From the NCBI RefSeq assembly GCF_947172395.1, contig NC_069086.1, forward strand, positions 13,052,501 through 13,116,500: a stretch of 64,000 nt of DNA, given 5' to 3'. Of this stretch, positions 34,403 to 46,339 are shown one piece after another (the first letter of the stretch is position 1; every line of letters begins with the position of its first letter). The stretch comes from Bicyclus anynana. Its lineage: Eukaryota > Arthropoda > Insecta > Lepidoptera > Nymphalidae. Below the pieces are notes generated by a model, which was not told where the DNA came from, did no database searches, and saw nothing but the letters and a program-made list of their open reading frames with translations. The position numbers were made by a program, and so were the translations under genes.

Positions 34403-35432
34403 AAGACATGTTTTTAATTTTAATTTGTTTTCTGGCGATATGTGGAGTAAGTACCTATTTGAGTTTATTATTGATAGGTTCTTAGCATTTAATTGTTTAT
34501 TGATAGATTATCCAGAATAACACATTGCATGCCTTGTAACATGTTGATGTATTAAGTATCGGCAATCTTTTTCACTTTTTTTTAATAAAACATATAGCTA
34601 GCTATATGTTGACTACTACTATAATAATTATATCTGATGGAAAGTAGTAATGCGGTCTAATTTGGAGAGCGCTTACTTAGGATGCCTCTTGTCTAGAGGT
34701 ATTTAAATTGTAAAACTACTTAACATACCATCAACTATTAGGTACTGCCAAAAAAATATCAGTTTACCCTTCCAGACAATACTCTGTTATAGGCAGATGT
34801 AGGTCAAGGTGGCGTGTTTTTCAAACCATAGCAAGATATTCACCCGAAAATAAAATATCCACAAAAAACTGTGGCTACTCATAAAATCTAGATTTTTTTT
34901 CAGAAACCCAAAGCGTAATTTTGTCACGATGTTTTAAAATTCGACAGTCTGAGGTCCGAATTCATATCTTTCTCAATTTTCACGAGATTTCAAGTGTCGC
35001 GAATCCTAGGCCTACATGTCAAGAGAGAGATAGAGATGAATTGAAAACTCACATTGTCGTGTGTCACAAATTTTTTCTATGGTGGTAAACAAAGTACTAG
35101 GTACTAGATTTGACAAGTTTTAGACTGACTGTAGACTGTAGCTATTTATAGCCTTTGTTATGTCTACCAACATAAGCTATATTTTCTAGTTTTCAAAGCG
35201 TTTGCGATCGTAGAAAAAGAATCGACGTGCCACCTGGCTACGGCAGCAGCTCAAGCCTCAACGTCCTGTTTTATAGGTTAACGTGTTCCATTTTTAGACT
35301 ATGATGACTATACTATACCTCTAATACACGCTCAGAATAATAGTGTTGATGCCTAGATAAGATGTCTACCTACAACTTTATTGTGATTCAGAAACATTCC
35401 AAACCAGTAATGCAATAAAAGTCAATAAAAAA
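34403..35432. other. No gene; one MITE arm fragment
   Basis: 35195-35245 ('tagaaaaagaatcgacgtgc' and neighbours) matches an end of the 13361-type MITE. The rest shows nothing recognisable. Confidence 0.4.
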
Positions 35433-36064
35433 CAGTGTTGCCAGTTGGATCTTATGAGAAGTTACCCGAAATATTAAAAAAAGTAACCTTTTTGTGTAAA
35501 AAGTAACCTTTTGACTACTACTACTCTTGCTTTTTGCGTTCCACAGCATGGCTAAGCCTCTGGGGGCTAAAGTAATTTTGTTTTTTTTTTTTTAATATCT
35601 GTCTGTTATGAATACTAGCCAAGTACTAAATTACTACAAACCGAAGGAGATTTTACTCGTAAATAGAATCATCTTCAGTAAGGCCCTGATTGTTTGCCTT
35701 TTACTTATGGGATAAGAAAAATACAATTAAAGAGCAAGGATTTAAAAAACAATAGATTTCTTAAATTCATACTTGATTTTTTTAAGAAATTCAATGTGAC
35801 TGCAACTTGCTTATTTCGCAACGTCAATTGTAACGTCTTCATTTATACTGAGATTGACACAGAAACATCGATGAGTTCTTGAGCATTTGTCCGCATTTCT
35901 TGATTTAACGACCGTTCTGTTTTAGATATACGAAATTGTAAGTTAATTCTAAAAATTCCGAAATATCACGTAAAAGTAACCTTTTTATTAATGTAACCTA
36001 AAAGTTACCAATGCAGTCAAAAAATAACCTAAAAGGTTACAAAAGTAACCTTCTGGCAACACTG
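35433..36064. mobile_element. hAT-type non-autonomous transposon
   Basis: The 12-base ends CAGTGTTGCCAG and CTGGCAACACTG are perfect inverted repeats of hAT type and are flanked by identical 8-bp duplications ATAAAAAA (35425-35432 and 36065-36072). Near both ends GTAACC/GGTTAC motifs recur many times. The 632-base body has no transposase frame; a 62-codon frame at 35694 has no motif. Confidence 0.88.
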
Positions 36065-36154
36065 ATAAAAAACTAATGTAGATTGTAGATATAGGTACCT
36101 ACCTCAGCAGACTATGTTCAGTAAGTAGTGGACGTTGAATCTATAGTAATCTAT

Positions 36155-36339
36155 AGTTACATTATATAGCTGAAGAGTTTGTTTGTTTGAACGCGCTAAT
36201 CTCAGGAACAACTGGTCCGATTTAAAAAATTCTTTCAGTATTAGATAGCCCATTTATCAAGGAGGGCTATAGGCTATTTTATCCCCGCATTCCTACGGGA
36301 ACGAGAACCACGCGGGTGAAACCGTGCGGCATCTACTAG
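36155..36339 (+). mobile_element. Helitron-like non-autonomous element
   Basis: Contains 'gaacgcgctaatctcaggaa', 'caactggtccgatttaaaaa' and 'aaccacgcgggtgaaaccgt', and ends in CTAG at 36336-36339. Confidence 0.75.
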
Positions 36340-37374
36340 TGTTTAAGATAATACGTAGTCACATAGGTACTTTTACCTACCTAGGTAAATATAAATAGTT
36401 ATCACTATAAATAAATATTTAACTTCAAACATTTTAGAAAATAGGTAGCTAACTGTAGCTAATAAGTAGGTTACCTACTTATTTGAATATAGGTACAATC
36501 AAAGATTAAAGAATAATGCAAAATTCCTACACAAATATATTCTCAAGTCAGTACGACACGAAGTCTTGCATCAGTAATCTTCAATATTACCGGCTTTACC
36601 AAGCTGCATGTAAAGACTCTTTCTGTATTATCATTTTTCTGTGAGTACAATATACATACCTACTAAATACCTATATGGGTACAAACACCAACATATTTCT
36701 TTAAATGTCGCAAACCCTAATGAATCAGGTTATACAAGACATGTTGCACATTAAAATCCAAGTCTATATATAGCAATAACCGGTATAAAGAGGAAATAAT
36801 AATAACGAACGTACCTACCTACCTACGAATTTTCAAACTGTGGGGTGGGGCCATTGATCCGGAATCTGAGGATTTGGCATTCACATCACGGGAATGAGAA
36901 ATAAGGAACAAATGAGTGCCAAATGATCTGACAAGTGACACGCGGTGAAATTGTGACATTCGAATTTCGAATTCATCGAAGCGTGTTATGAAAGCACAAA
37001 TCCTGGATGTAATGTCAATCACAAATTGATTGAGGCATAGACCAGGAGCTGTGAGGATGTGGGTATACATAATCTGAGGACCGCATTCTGTTTACAGTTT
37101 TGAACTCAGAAAAGCATTCAGATTACGATTCTGCATGATGCCAGGTCCATTATTTTGGTATACCCCCCTTTGATGTCGAGTTTATGGAGCGAACAAATGC
37201 TTATTATTTAGAATATCTATTTTTTCATCATTACATTAACACACTAATAGCTAATGCCTGCAGCAGATAAAACTTATGTTGGTTGCGATATGCATGACAA
37301 CCAACACACGGTCAGTTTTGTCGACTATCAAGCCGCTGCCTGTGCTTGCGCCACCCTATCGAAAAATACATACC
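36340..37374. other. No gene recognised
   Basis: Repeated GTAGGTA-type short motifs occur, but no family I can name. A minus-strand 83-codon frame (36819-37070) has no motif. Confidence 0.4.
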
Positions 37375-37512
37375 GCTAAGCGATTTAGCGTTCCGGTACG
37401 ATAACTTGTAGAAACCGAAAGTGTGGATTTCATCCTACTCTTAACAAGTTAGCCCGCTTCCATCTTAGATTGCATCATCACTTACCATCAAGTGGGATTG
37501 TAGTTGTAGAAT
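37375..37512 (+). mobile_element. SINE type B, 3' part
   Basis: 'taagcgatttagcgttccgg', 'gtagaaaccgaaag' and 'agttagcccgcttccatctt' match the SINE body; the tRNA-like head is missing. Confidence 0.65.
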
Positions 37513-38323
37513 CTATTCAAACTGTCGGTTGAAGACGAAGAAGATAAGACAACAACGATAGTGGATCTAAATAATGTGCAAGAACAAATCTTTCATCTTT
37601 CAAGTATACCTACTTCTTAGTTCTTATAAGTCGAAAAGTTACGTAGATATGATATGACGAATAGATACAGAAGTCCAAGGTATCTTAAACCTCTGTATCT
37701 TACCTCTTACCTTTGTATCTTAACCGAAGTTTTTGCGGACACTGTTACAATTAAATCAATGTCAAGGCTGATAATTTGGTAGATACCATTGTAACATTCA
37801 CAAAGAGCAATATTGCGTAACCGAATTCACCTTATAGAACAACGTAATTGACAATTTGTTGTCTGGATTTGTGCTGTTTACTTTATCGAATAAGTGGTTT
37901 TCTTTAACTTAACGTTATTTCACCAAAATCACGACAAAGGAGATGGTCCAAAATTAGCCCCAGGATCATTGTACCCTGGCGGAAATAAAAGATTATATTT
38001 TCGATTATACAAATCTACGAATTCATTCTCTCCCAAGAAATGCAACACTAATAGGGGTAATATTCAGGAGGTCACAGTCTGTTAGCGACCAAGTCTCGGA
38101 TCTGTAATTTAGTATCAAGTTAAGACGATCGAAATCCGTGTATGTAGGTATAAACGTCAAGTTTGACTATTTGTAGATACTATCACCGATTAAATGTAAG
38201 GTGTGTCTTCCTTACCACATGAAATTGGTAGAGTAAATTGTACCCAGTCGGTAGTTAGAGCAGCAAGCGATAAAATAAAAAAAAATTATGGTTCGGCAGG
38301 CAGGTTTTGCTGAGAAGAGCTTG
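37513..38323. other. No gene recognised
   Basis: AT-rich sequence. The 63-codon frame at 37894 lacks motifs. Confidence 0.4.
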
Positions 38324-38690
38324 CAAAAAATTTTTAATAAAAAAAATACAACCGACTTCAAAACCTAAAAACGTACCCACTAAACTAAAAAGCGAAAAAT
38401 AACATCATAATATGTTCTACCTGCTGATCAGTATGAAGTCGGTGCTAAGCCGGTGATGTATTAATTCAAGCCATGTGAGAATATCTTATAGATTTAGATT
38501 TTGCAGACAGTGTTGTTTCATGTGGTCCTGTCAGAAATGGCTTAAATTAAGACAACACCGGCTAAGCACCGACTTCATACTGATCAGCAGGTAGAACATA
38601 TTATGATGTTATTTTTCGCTTTTTAGTTTAGTGGGTACGTTTTTAGGTTTTGAAGTCGGTTGTATTTTTTTTATTAAAAATTTTATTATT
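38324..38690. mobile_element. Fold-back (palindromic) element, second copy
   Basis: Arms 'acaaccgacttcaaaaccta...aaaagcgaaaaataacatca...ctgctgatcagtatgaagtc' recur as reverse complement in the second half, around a centre near 38505. The centre differs from the copy at 32660. Confidence 0.85.
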
Positions 38691-38699
38691 TTTCAATTT

Positions 38700-39428
38700 T
38701 TAGTGTAAAATTTCATCTCAAACGAATACATCAGACCCCTAATGACAGTCACAACCCATCTTGGTACAAAATTCTCAGCAATACAAATTAATCAAGCCCA
38801 AGCACAAGGTAGCTACCGTAAACCGTCAAGGGGTTCCCTTCATTGACCTTGGTCTTCATCATCAGACCCATAATAACAGACACAACTCATCTAGGTAGAA
38901 AGTTCTCAGCAATACGAACTAATCAAGGCCAAACACAAGGTAGTTACTGTAAACTGTTAAAGAGTTCCCTTAATTGTCCTTGGTCTTCATCACCAAACCC
39001 CTAAATGACAGTCACAACCTATCTATGTGGAAAGTTCTCATTAATACAAATTAATCAAGCCCAAACACAAGGTAACTGCTGTAAATCGCCAAGGAGTTCC
39101 CTCGTCTGTTTTATGACTCCATCATCAGATCGATTTCAAACCTTCATAATTTTGTATTTCTTAAAGGTACTAAATGGAAAAGTTTACGAACATACTAGAC
39201 ACCCATATAATTTTCGAAAGTTCCCCTCATTTTCTCCAGGATTCCATCATCAGATCTTGACATGATGGCAATGGGACCAAATGGGGACTATACCGTTTCA
39301 AACAAAAAAAGAATTTTTGAAATTGGTCCAGGCGTCTTTGAGTAATCGGTGTACATACATAAAAAAAAAAAAAAAAAAAAAATACCGACCGAATTGAGAA
39401 CCTCCTCCTTTTTGAAGTCGGTTAATAA
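38700..39428 (-). repeat. Composite repeat, reverse-oriented copy
   Basis: On the minus strand it runs from 'aaccgacttcaaaaaggagg' (39428 leftward) through the poly-T run to diverged 130-bp units ('aatcaagcccaaacacaagg' recurs about three times). It is the mirror of 31538-32640 and likewise abuts a fold-back element. Confidence 0.75.
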
Positions 39429-39654
39429 ACTCAACAGCTGTTTATAATAATCATTCTTTACAACATTTATTATCAAAACATAAAGTAATTAATTATACAT
39501 AATACCTATTATAGAGGGTAGAGATAAGGCTAACGATCTATGTATAAATAAAGTCCGAAGAAATACCATCCATGCTCGGGGTACCTATTTCAATGTGTTT
39601 CTTTCTTTCTTTAATTTTTACATAAATACTCTTAATTTGGATCTAAATCATACT

Positions 39655-39760
39655 TCTCTTTGACATGAAAAGGGGACTGCCCACTGGCCCATACAACGTC
39701 GGCCCAGGTAACCCCCGTATAAAGTATATGGAAAGGATAATATGATGTATAAATAAGAAT
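39655..39760. repeat. Interspersed repeat, about 95 bp
   Basis: 'tgcccactggcccatacaac...gtataaagtatatggaaagg...ataatatgatgtataaataa' matches 50727-50822 closely. Confidence 0.65.
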
Positions 39761-39762
39761 AG

Positions 39763-40068
39763 CCGTGATAGCCCAGTGGATATGACCTCTGCCTCCGATT
39801 CCGGAGGGTGTGGGTTCGAATCCGGTCCGGGACATGCACCTCCAACTTTTCAGTTGTGTGCATTTTAAGAAATGAAATATCACTCACTCAATCGGTGAAG
39901 GAAAACATCGTGAGGAAACCTGCATACCAGAGAATTATCTTAATTCTCTGCGTGTGTGAAGTCTGCCAATCCGCATTGGGCCAGCGTGGTGGACTATTGG
40001 CCTAACCCCTCTCATTCTGAGAGGAGACTCGAGCTCAGCAGTGAGCCGAATATGGGTTGATAATGGTA
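39763..40068 (+). mobile_element. SINE type A, full length
   Basis: Runs from 'agccgtgatagcccagtgga' to 'gccgaatatgggttgataat' with a short ATGGTA-type tail. Both A and B boxes are intact. Confidence 0.88.
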
Positions 40069-40073
40069 ATGGT

Positions 40074-42357
40074 AAAGATTGACTGGATATTTGCAAAATA
40101 AATAAGATTATAAAGATTACTTTATCGTAATTAGATAAAAATTCATACAGTTTTAGCTTCCTTACATTAAATGTGACATTTTTCAATATATGAATCATAA
40201 ACATCATTATGGACACGATCATTATGTACCTACCACGTCATTAAATCGTACCATTTTGTATGGGGCGTTTTTCAGGGATCCGCGGCAGCGCCGCAAATCT
40301 GACCCTTTAAATCCCTGTAGCTCCGAAAGTAATGATCGCAGATACCCTGTTACTTTTACAAAATTGCTTTACTATTATCGTACTCTTAATTTATATACAA
40401 TTAAAAAAACTGTCATCATCCCTATTTAGAAACCGATCACAGGTATATTAAACGGATTCAGCAATAGGCACCGCAGTGTACTGCGTATCAAATAGATTGT
40501 CATGCTAAGTATTTGTATGAGGTGACACATGGTGTACCTATTTGCGAGATAAATTGAAACGTTAGAACACCTGTTCCCAGAATACACATATCTATACTAA
40601 TATTATAAAGAGGAAAACTTTGTTTGTATGTCTGTTTGATTGTAATAAATAGGCTCAAAAACTACTGGACCGATTTTAAAAAATCTTTCACCATTCGAAA
40701 GCTGCATTATCCACAAGTAACATAGGCTTAATTTTATTTTGAAAAAAATAGGGTTCCGTTAAATATTTGGGGTTTTTGAACACAAGATGTAAAAAATCAA
40801 CCAGAAAAGTTACTTATTTTGCTTACGCTGCCTAAACTATAAAAGATAGAACCATAAAATGTTCTTATTAATTGTAGATCTTATAAATACCTACAAAAAA
40901 GTCCACAAACTATACCAATCTATACCAATCTATGTCGATTTAGGCACAACAATCATTTTCTTAGTTAATAATTTATTTTTTACTATATTTAAACGCATTT
41001 ATTTTACTCATGTTATTAATCTTATCAAAATAAATTATTAGGTAGGTAGGAGTAGGGTAGGGGTAGGGTAGGCATAGGGTAGGGATAGGGTAGGGGTAGG
41101 ATAGGGGTAGTTGAAAGTTTACATCGAGTTTAAGAGTGTGCAATATGTAATTTGGTGGTTACAAATGGTTCTGGATCTCAGATTCTGGAAAAGTTAGGAG
41201 CCTGATATTTGGGTAAATGATATTTCAAAGTGTTAGCTTCGTTATGACTATACAAAATACACTATTTGTAAAACTTTTCTCGATAGTTTATTTTTTTGAA
41301 AAATACATGTTTTGCTCACATTTTGCTTTCAATCTCCGGAAAAGCAAACTTATTTTTTTAAATTTTTGTTTTGTATAGAAAATTAGGTATAAATCTTGAA
41401 TATGGCCATTTTGTTTTTCGTTATGTTGTTTAATTTACTTGCAATTAGTTAAAAATGGTTTTAGCGCTCACGTCATAAAATTTGCGTCGCGCGTCAATCG
41501 CTCCGTGCTTTTCACTCACGTGAAAGTCATAATTCGGCGTCTCGTTTGCGCTTCGAATTTTATCCATATCGTACCGACACGCTACGCGCTCTTAACGCGG
41601 ACAAAGTCGCGGGAGTCAGCTAGTCTGTAATACACGTACATATATGCCTTTATAAATTCCACCAGTCTTACGTTCAAGTGAAATGTTTTAATTAACTTTG
41701 TAACTTCTGGCTGGATTCGTAATACAAGACGCCCATTGTGTTTCAGTAATTAATGATTTGTATAATATTTGAACTACACTGCCTTTATAAAGCTGTACTG
41801 TAATTACTTCAAACAAGGGACCAATGCCCCAGAGGGTTTGCAAAGGATGTTTTAGTTTTGATACCTAAAATGTACTCGTATCGTAAACGGATGTAGTCAA
41901 GTAGGTAGATAAATCACGATTTAATAAAATTACTAAATTCTGAGGAATAGGGATGATGACAGATGACAGTTTTTTAAATTGTATATAAATTAAGAGTATG
42001 CTAATAGTAAAGCAATTTTGTCAAAGTAACAGGGTATCTGCGATCATTACTTTCGGAGCTACAGGGATTTAAAGGATCAGATTTGCGGCGATGCCGCGGA
42101 TCCCTTAAAAACGCTCCATACAAAATGGCACGAGTTAGTGACGTCGTTGGCTCGCTGATCGTTAGATTTGTATGGGCGTAATTACTAATATCTTTGTTAT
42201 TTGTGCGTTTATGTTAATAGTTCATTTATTGAAAATGTCACATTTAATGTAAGGAAGCTAAAACTGTATGAATTTTTATCTAATTACGATAAAAGATTTT
42301 TATTACATTTTGAAATTTTATAATCTTATTTATTTTGCAAATATCCAGTCAATCTTT
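40074..42357. mobile_element. Long inverted-repeat structure around a Helitron-like element
   Basis: About 355-410-base arms at 40074-40428 and 41950-42357 are reverse complements with moderate divergence: 'aaagattgactggatatttg' at the left is mirrored by 'caaatatccagtcaatcttt' at the right, and 'atcatccctatt' by 'aatagggatgatgac' on the inner sides. The interior holds a Helitron-like element (about 40592-41623). It may be one transposon with long inverted ends, or two inverted copies of a repeat. Confidence 0.7.
40592..41623 (+). mobile_element. Helitron-like element with G-rich array, enlarged
   Basis: Starts TCTATACTAATATTATAAAG, shares 'ccattcgaaagctgcattat' with 13770-14131, and ends 'gacaaagtcgcgggagtcag' with CTAGT. 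A (GTAGGG)n-type array lies at 41040-41110. About 500 bases between the array and the 3' end have no counterpart in the other copies. Confidence 0.65.
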
Positions 42358-42744
42358 GCTTTTTATGTATAAATTAGTTAACATTGACCTTATTTATTCG
42401 AATTTATTATAAAAATCAATATATTCCAACCTAGTCATCATCATTACCATTGCTGAAGGAAGTCATCGATATAAATCATTAGATGGGCCCCCCCATACTA
42501 AAGAACGCACAATTTTGTCATTACTCATAGACGTGCACGCACATCTTATCGTACGTACGTAACAAGAACATGCTGTGAGTGGACGTGGACTTAAAAAAAA
42601 TATTTATTGTTTTTTTTTTATTTTAATCCCTTAATTATGTCTTCGTGTTTATTTTGAAAGTGTAAAAACACAAGCCACAATAAGAGAAATGTGTTACGAG
42701 TGATGACGTACTCAATGCGCGAAACCAATGACAATTCCGCGAAT

Positions 42745-42905
42745 TAAAATGCACACAACTGAATTCGAACCCACACCCTCCGGAAACGTAGGCAGAGGTC
42801 ACATCCACTGGGCTATCACGGCTTTCTACTGACGTAATGTGGTAAAAAAGGAATAGAAGCTTACACAGATTTACTCGCGGATGAAGTCGCGGACATTCGC
42901 TTGTA
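42745..42905 (-). mobile_element. SINE type A fragment and Helitron-like end
   Basis: 42750-42824 is the reversed SINE A head ('gaattcgaacccacaccctc' ... 'ctgggctatcacggc'). 42870-42903 reads 'ttactcgcggatgaagtcgc', a diverged forward Helitron-like end. Confidence 0.6.
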
Positions 42906-43326
42906 CAAAATTGTATTATTTTAAATTCATAATAGGTTTTACGGATTAAAACAATAATCCTAAAAACGTCCGATGTTATCTCATTTTTAACCCACGGTAT
43001 AATTCCCACATATTTCTATAAATAAATAATGGCCTATTTGTCTGTTTATATAAAATTACACACTAATGAGAGATAACCTTGAAGTGATATCTAATATAAT
43101 TATATAATTAATAAAACTAAAGTAAGTAAATATTTACATATCATTTGAATGACTTCATTAATCACCGGGGACCCATTCATATTATAATTATGTATGCTTA
43201 TAATTACCGTTAAGTTATATATAAGTATACTTAGTATTATATTATGTTAGCAACTCACCATCCAATAAGGGAGAAACCACACGGTGCGGTGTCGCTGCGG
43301 CGCCTCCACATAAATAAATATCAATG
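42906..43326. other. No gene recognised
   Basis: Very AT-rich. A 124-codon minus-strand frame (42635-43009) crosses the SINE fragment and is repeat-derived. Confidence 0.4.
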
Positions 43327-43720
43327 ACTAGCGGACGCCCGCGACGTCGTCCGCGTGGAATTTAGTTTTTCACAAATCCCTCGGGAACCATGAATTTTTC
43401 CGGGATAAAAAGTAGTATATGTGTTAATCCAGGCTATAATATATCTTAATACCAAATTTCAGCTAATTCGGTTCAGTAGTTGAGGCGTGAAAGAGTAACA
43501 AACATTCATATCATCAAAATCATCAGTTTTCGCAAATCTTGGGAAACCATGGATTTTTTCGGTATAAAAAGTAGCCTATGTGTTAATCCAGAGTAAAATC
43601 TATTTCCATTCCAAATTTGAGCTAAATCGTTTGAGTAGTAGCGGCGTTATAGAGTAACAAACATCCAAACATACATCCAAACATCCATACAAACTTTCGC
43701 GAGTAAAAATCAATGATATG
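43327..43720 (-). mobile_element. Helitron-like element with internal duplication
   Basis: Begins with the reversed 3' end ('actagcggacgcccgcgacg'). The body motif 'gggaaccatg...ttttccgggataaaaagtag' appears twice (about 43384 and 43548), so part of the element is duplicated in tandem. It ends with (CATCCAAA)-type repeats and 'caaactttcgc'. Confidence 0.75.
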
Positions 43721-44084
43721 CCAGACCGCAGACGGTGCGTTGCGACGCAACACGCTGCAGGCAGCGCTGCAGAAACGTGGGTATACTTGATCGTCAGTGG
43801 CTAGCATAATAGCTGGTAGGGTGGTAGGTAATACTAATAATATAGGTTGTTACCCAATCGCAGTATAGAAAAGTAGAGTCATTTATAGAACTCTTTTCAG
43901 AAGCGTCTGTAATCATTTTACAAACGCTTATGAAAAGTGTTCTGTTTGAAATAAACAAATTGGATATATTTATTGACTACCTATATAGGACAAAAGAAAA
44001 TGTAAGTCATAATATTGCATTAATAGTATTAAAAGTATCTATTAATACCTACACTATTAATAGTATCTATTCCTTTCAATCAAG

Positions 44085-44420
44085 TGTCGTGTTTTAATTA
44101 AAGCCGTTTCTGAATGAACCACAGAAATTTTGCAATTTAAACGTCTTGAATAAAACATCACTTGGCACCGCCTTCAAACTGATCAGAAGGTAGCAAATAG
44201 GTACGATGTTATTTTTGCTTATTAGTTTAGGTGAATTTTTGTGTTGCGATGTTATTTTTGCTTATTAGTTTAGGTGAATTTTTGTGTTGGAAGCCGGTTG
44301 ATTTATTTTTATGTTCGTTGTTATGTACAATAAACATTGTCATTGCGTGCAATAAAGAATTTAAAAAAAAACATACATACAGCCGAACGTAGAACCTCCA
44401 CCTTTTTGGAAGTCGGTTAA
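44085..44420. repeat. Remnant of the fold-back/composite family
   Basis: 'caccgccttcaaactgatca' and 'ggtagcaaataggtacgatg' are from a fold-back arm; 'gccgaacgtagaacctccac' and 'ttggaagtcggttaataaat' are the composite repeat terminus. A 45-base piece near 44205-44290 is duplicated. Confidence 0.65.
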
Positions 44421-45429
44421 TAAATAAAATATCTATTATCTACTGCGTAATACTCGTAAGTTTGTTTAAGGCTTAAACTTAGTGCTACGTAATTTACGCT
44501 GTCAAATGGGTAAATAATATGCCTGATAGTGAAAAATTTACAGTGTACAATGTGCTGTAAGAGTGCTGAGAGATAAAATAGTAGAATAGGAAACATTTAC
44601 AAAATATAGGATTGCCAAACTCGACTGTAGACTAGACTATAGACTCTCTAGTCTCTTGTCTTGTCTACAGTGTATTATTTTCACGACATGAAGTATCTTA
44701 TAACCGTGATTGTTGTATTTTCTCAAATTGTGCTAAGTTGCATTTTAATTCATGAAGTAGTTTTGTAGTGACACATTTGAAAAATGTTTAGTTTTAACTT
44801 ACTTGGTTTTTTAATGGATTGGCTGTTAATGTGATAATGTCGTGATAAACAATTAGCTATTCCTATTACAACAAGCAATTAAAACTGATACAAATCATTT
44901 GATTAGTCCATACTCGATATTCTGGCAACATGCAGAATCGTAATCTGCATGATTTCGTGAGTTCAAAACTGTAAACAATATGCGGTCTACGAATTATGCA
45001 CACTCAATACATTACAGCGCCTGGTCTAATGCATTACATGATCTCAGATATCTAGTATCTGATTCGGTATTTAGTTACACAGCGTGGTACGTATCTAATA
45101 AGTATGTACTTACAAAATATATACCAAGGTACCTTATTGGTCAAGCGCACGTAAGAACAGACGTAATGGTTCCGTGATCAATAAAGGAAAAAAATACTGA
45201 AACACTATAGTTTTTGTCTTCTTCTTCTTCTTCGTCTGAAAAGCCGAATAAGGTGTCGTATTTATTTGGATAAAGATAATGAAGCAGGAGCAGTTACATA
45301 GGCCGTATGTATTGAAGTTATGACACTAATAACAGACTAAGATGTCGTGGGTGATATCCTAAATTATACTGAAATCTTAACTTTTCCTTGGTAACTTAGA
45401 TGTAAATGCCTACATTCAAAACAAAATAC
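44421..45429. other. No gene recognised
   Basis: AT-rich. The 65-codon frame at 44980 lacks motifs. Confidence 0.4.
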
Positions 45430-45612
45430 TAAACAATTCAAGCACCTTCCAACTTCTATCGGCTGTTCGAACTATGTGCCCCGCCCATTGGTACTTTAGC
45501 TTCGTGACTCGTTTTATATTTGGTTCTTCTGCGGATCTCCTCATTTCTGATTCGATCACGCAGAGATACTCCGAGCATAGCTCGTTCCATCGTCCGCTGT
45601 GATTTACAATAA
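45430..45612 (-). mobile_element. RTE-type LINE 3' fragment
   Basis: Minus-strand translation includes 'RRSAEEPNIKRVTKLKYQWAGHI', the RTE C-terminal string, after 'AMLGVSLRDRIRNEE'-like sequence with small frame changes. It is a short 5'-truncated piece. Confidence 0.7.
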
Positions 45613-46184
45613 ATAAATTAAAATCTGTTAATTTAAAATTACAAACAAACACTTCTATTTTATTTATTTGACCTATTAACGAATGAACGTAATATTGTTC
45701 TGATAGCATAAACTAAATTGGAATTGGATATAGAGATATCTTTGATAGCAACAATGTATTAGTATCTTGGTCAATTATTTATATGTTTCTAGTTTAACGG
45801 GTATTTTGAACCACGATTGTCGTGATAATTTTATATTTATATGCGGTCTATATCTATACTTTGTACCTACTTCTGTTAATGTTTCTTTGTATTTTAACAA
45901 AATATCAAAATTGTAATGTTAGCTTTCTCTTACAACAATATTTTCTTATTTCCCTACTCTTCGTAAGTTGTACTTAATTTCTTTCATATTCTGTTATGAC
46001 TTACTCATTAAGTTATTTTTTTAAATAGGTAGGTACTATCCTAGTAAATGTACCTCACCTAATACTTTCACGATACGGTTATAAATATCACAGTTTTGGT
46101 TGATTTTAATGTAAAAGCTAATCGGAACGTACAAAATTACGGACAGACATGTAGTACATAGCCATAATTCGATGGTAAACCAGG

Positions 46185-46325
46185 GCCAGACTCTACATCG
46201 AGAGGTAATGGGTTCGATTCCCACCCGCGGGACCATTGTCGTAACACTGACTTTCCGACGACATTCTAATTGACATTGGACGATAATGGGAATATTTGTC
46301 TTAAATGTGAAAGATATTGGCATTT
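46185..46325 (+). mobile_element. SINE type D, diverged
   Basis: 'gggttcgattcccacccgcg' is B-box-like, and 'gacattggacgataatggga' matches the type D tail. Confidence 0.45.
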
Positions 46326-46339
46326 TTTTTAATAAAAAA

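Noticed and set aside
41040..41110. Telomeric repeat
   Set aside because: The unit is GTAGGG-like, not the TTAGG of insects, and it lies inside a Helitron-like element.
45416..45709. 97-codon minus-strand frame as a gene
   Set aside because: It is a frame-damaged piece of an RTE-type reverse transcriptase C-terminus.
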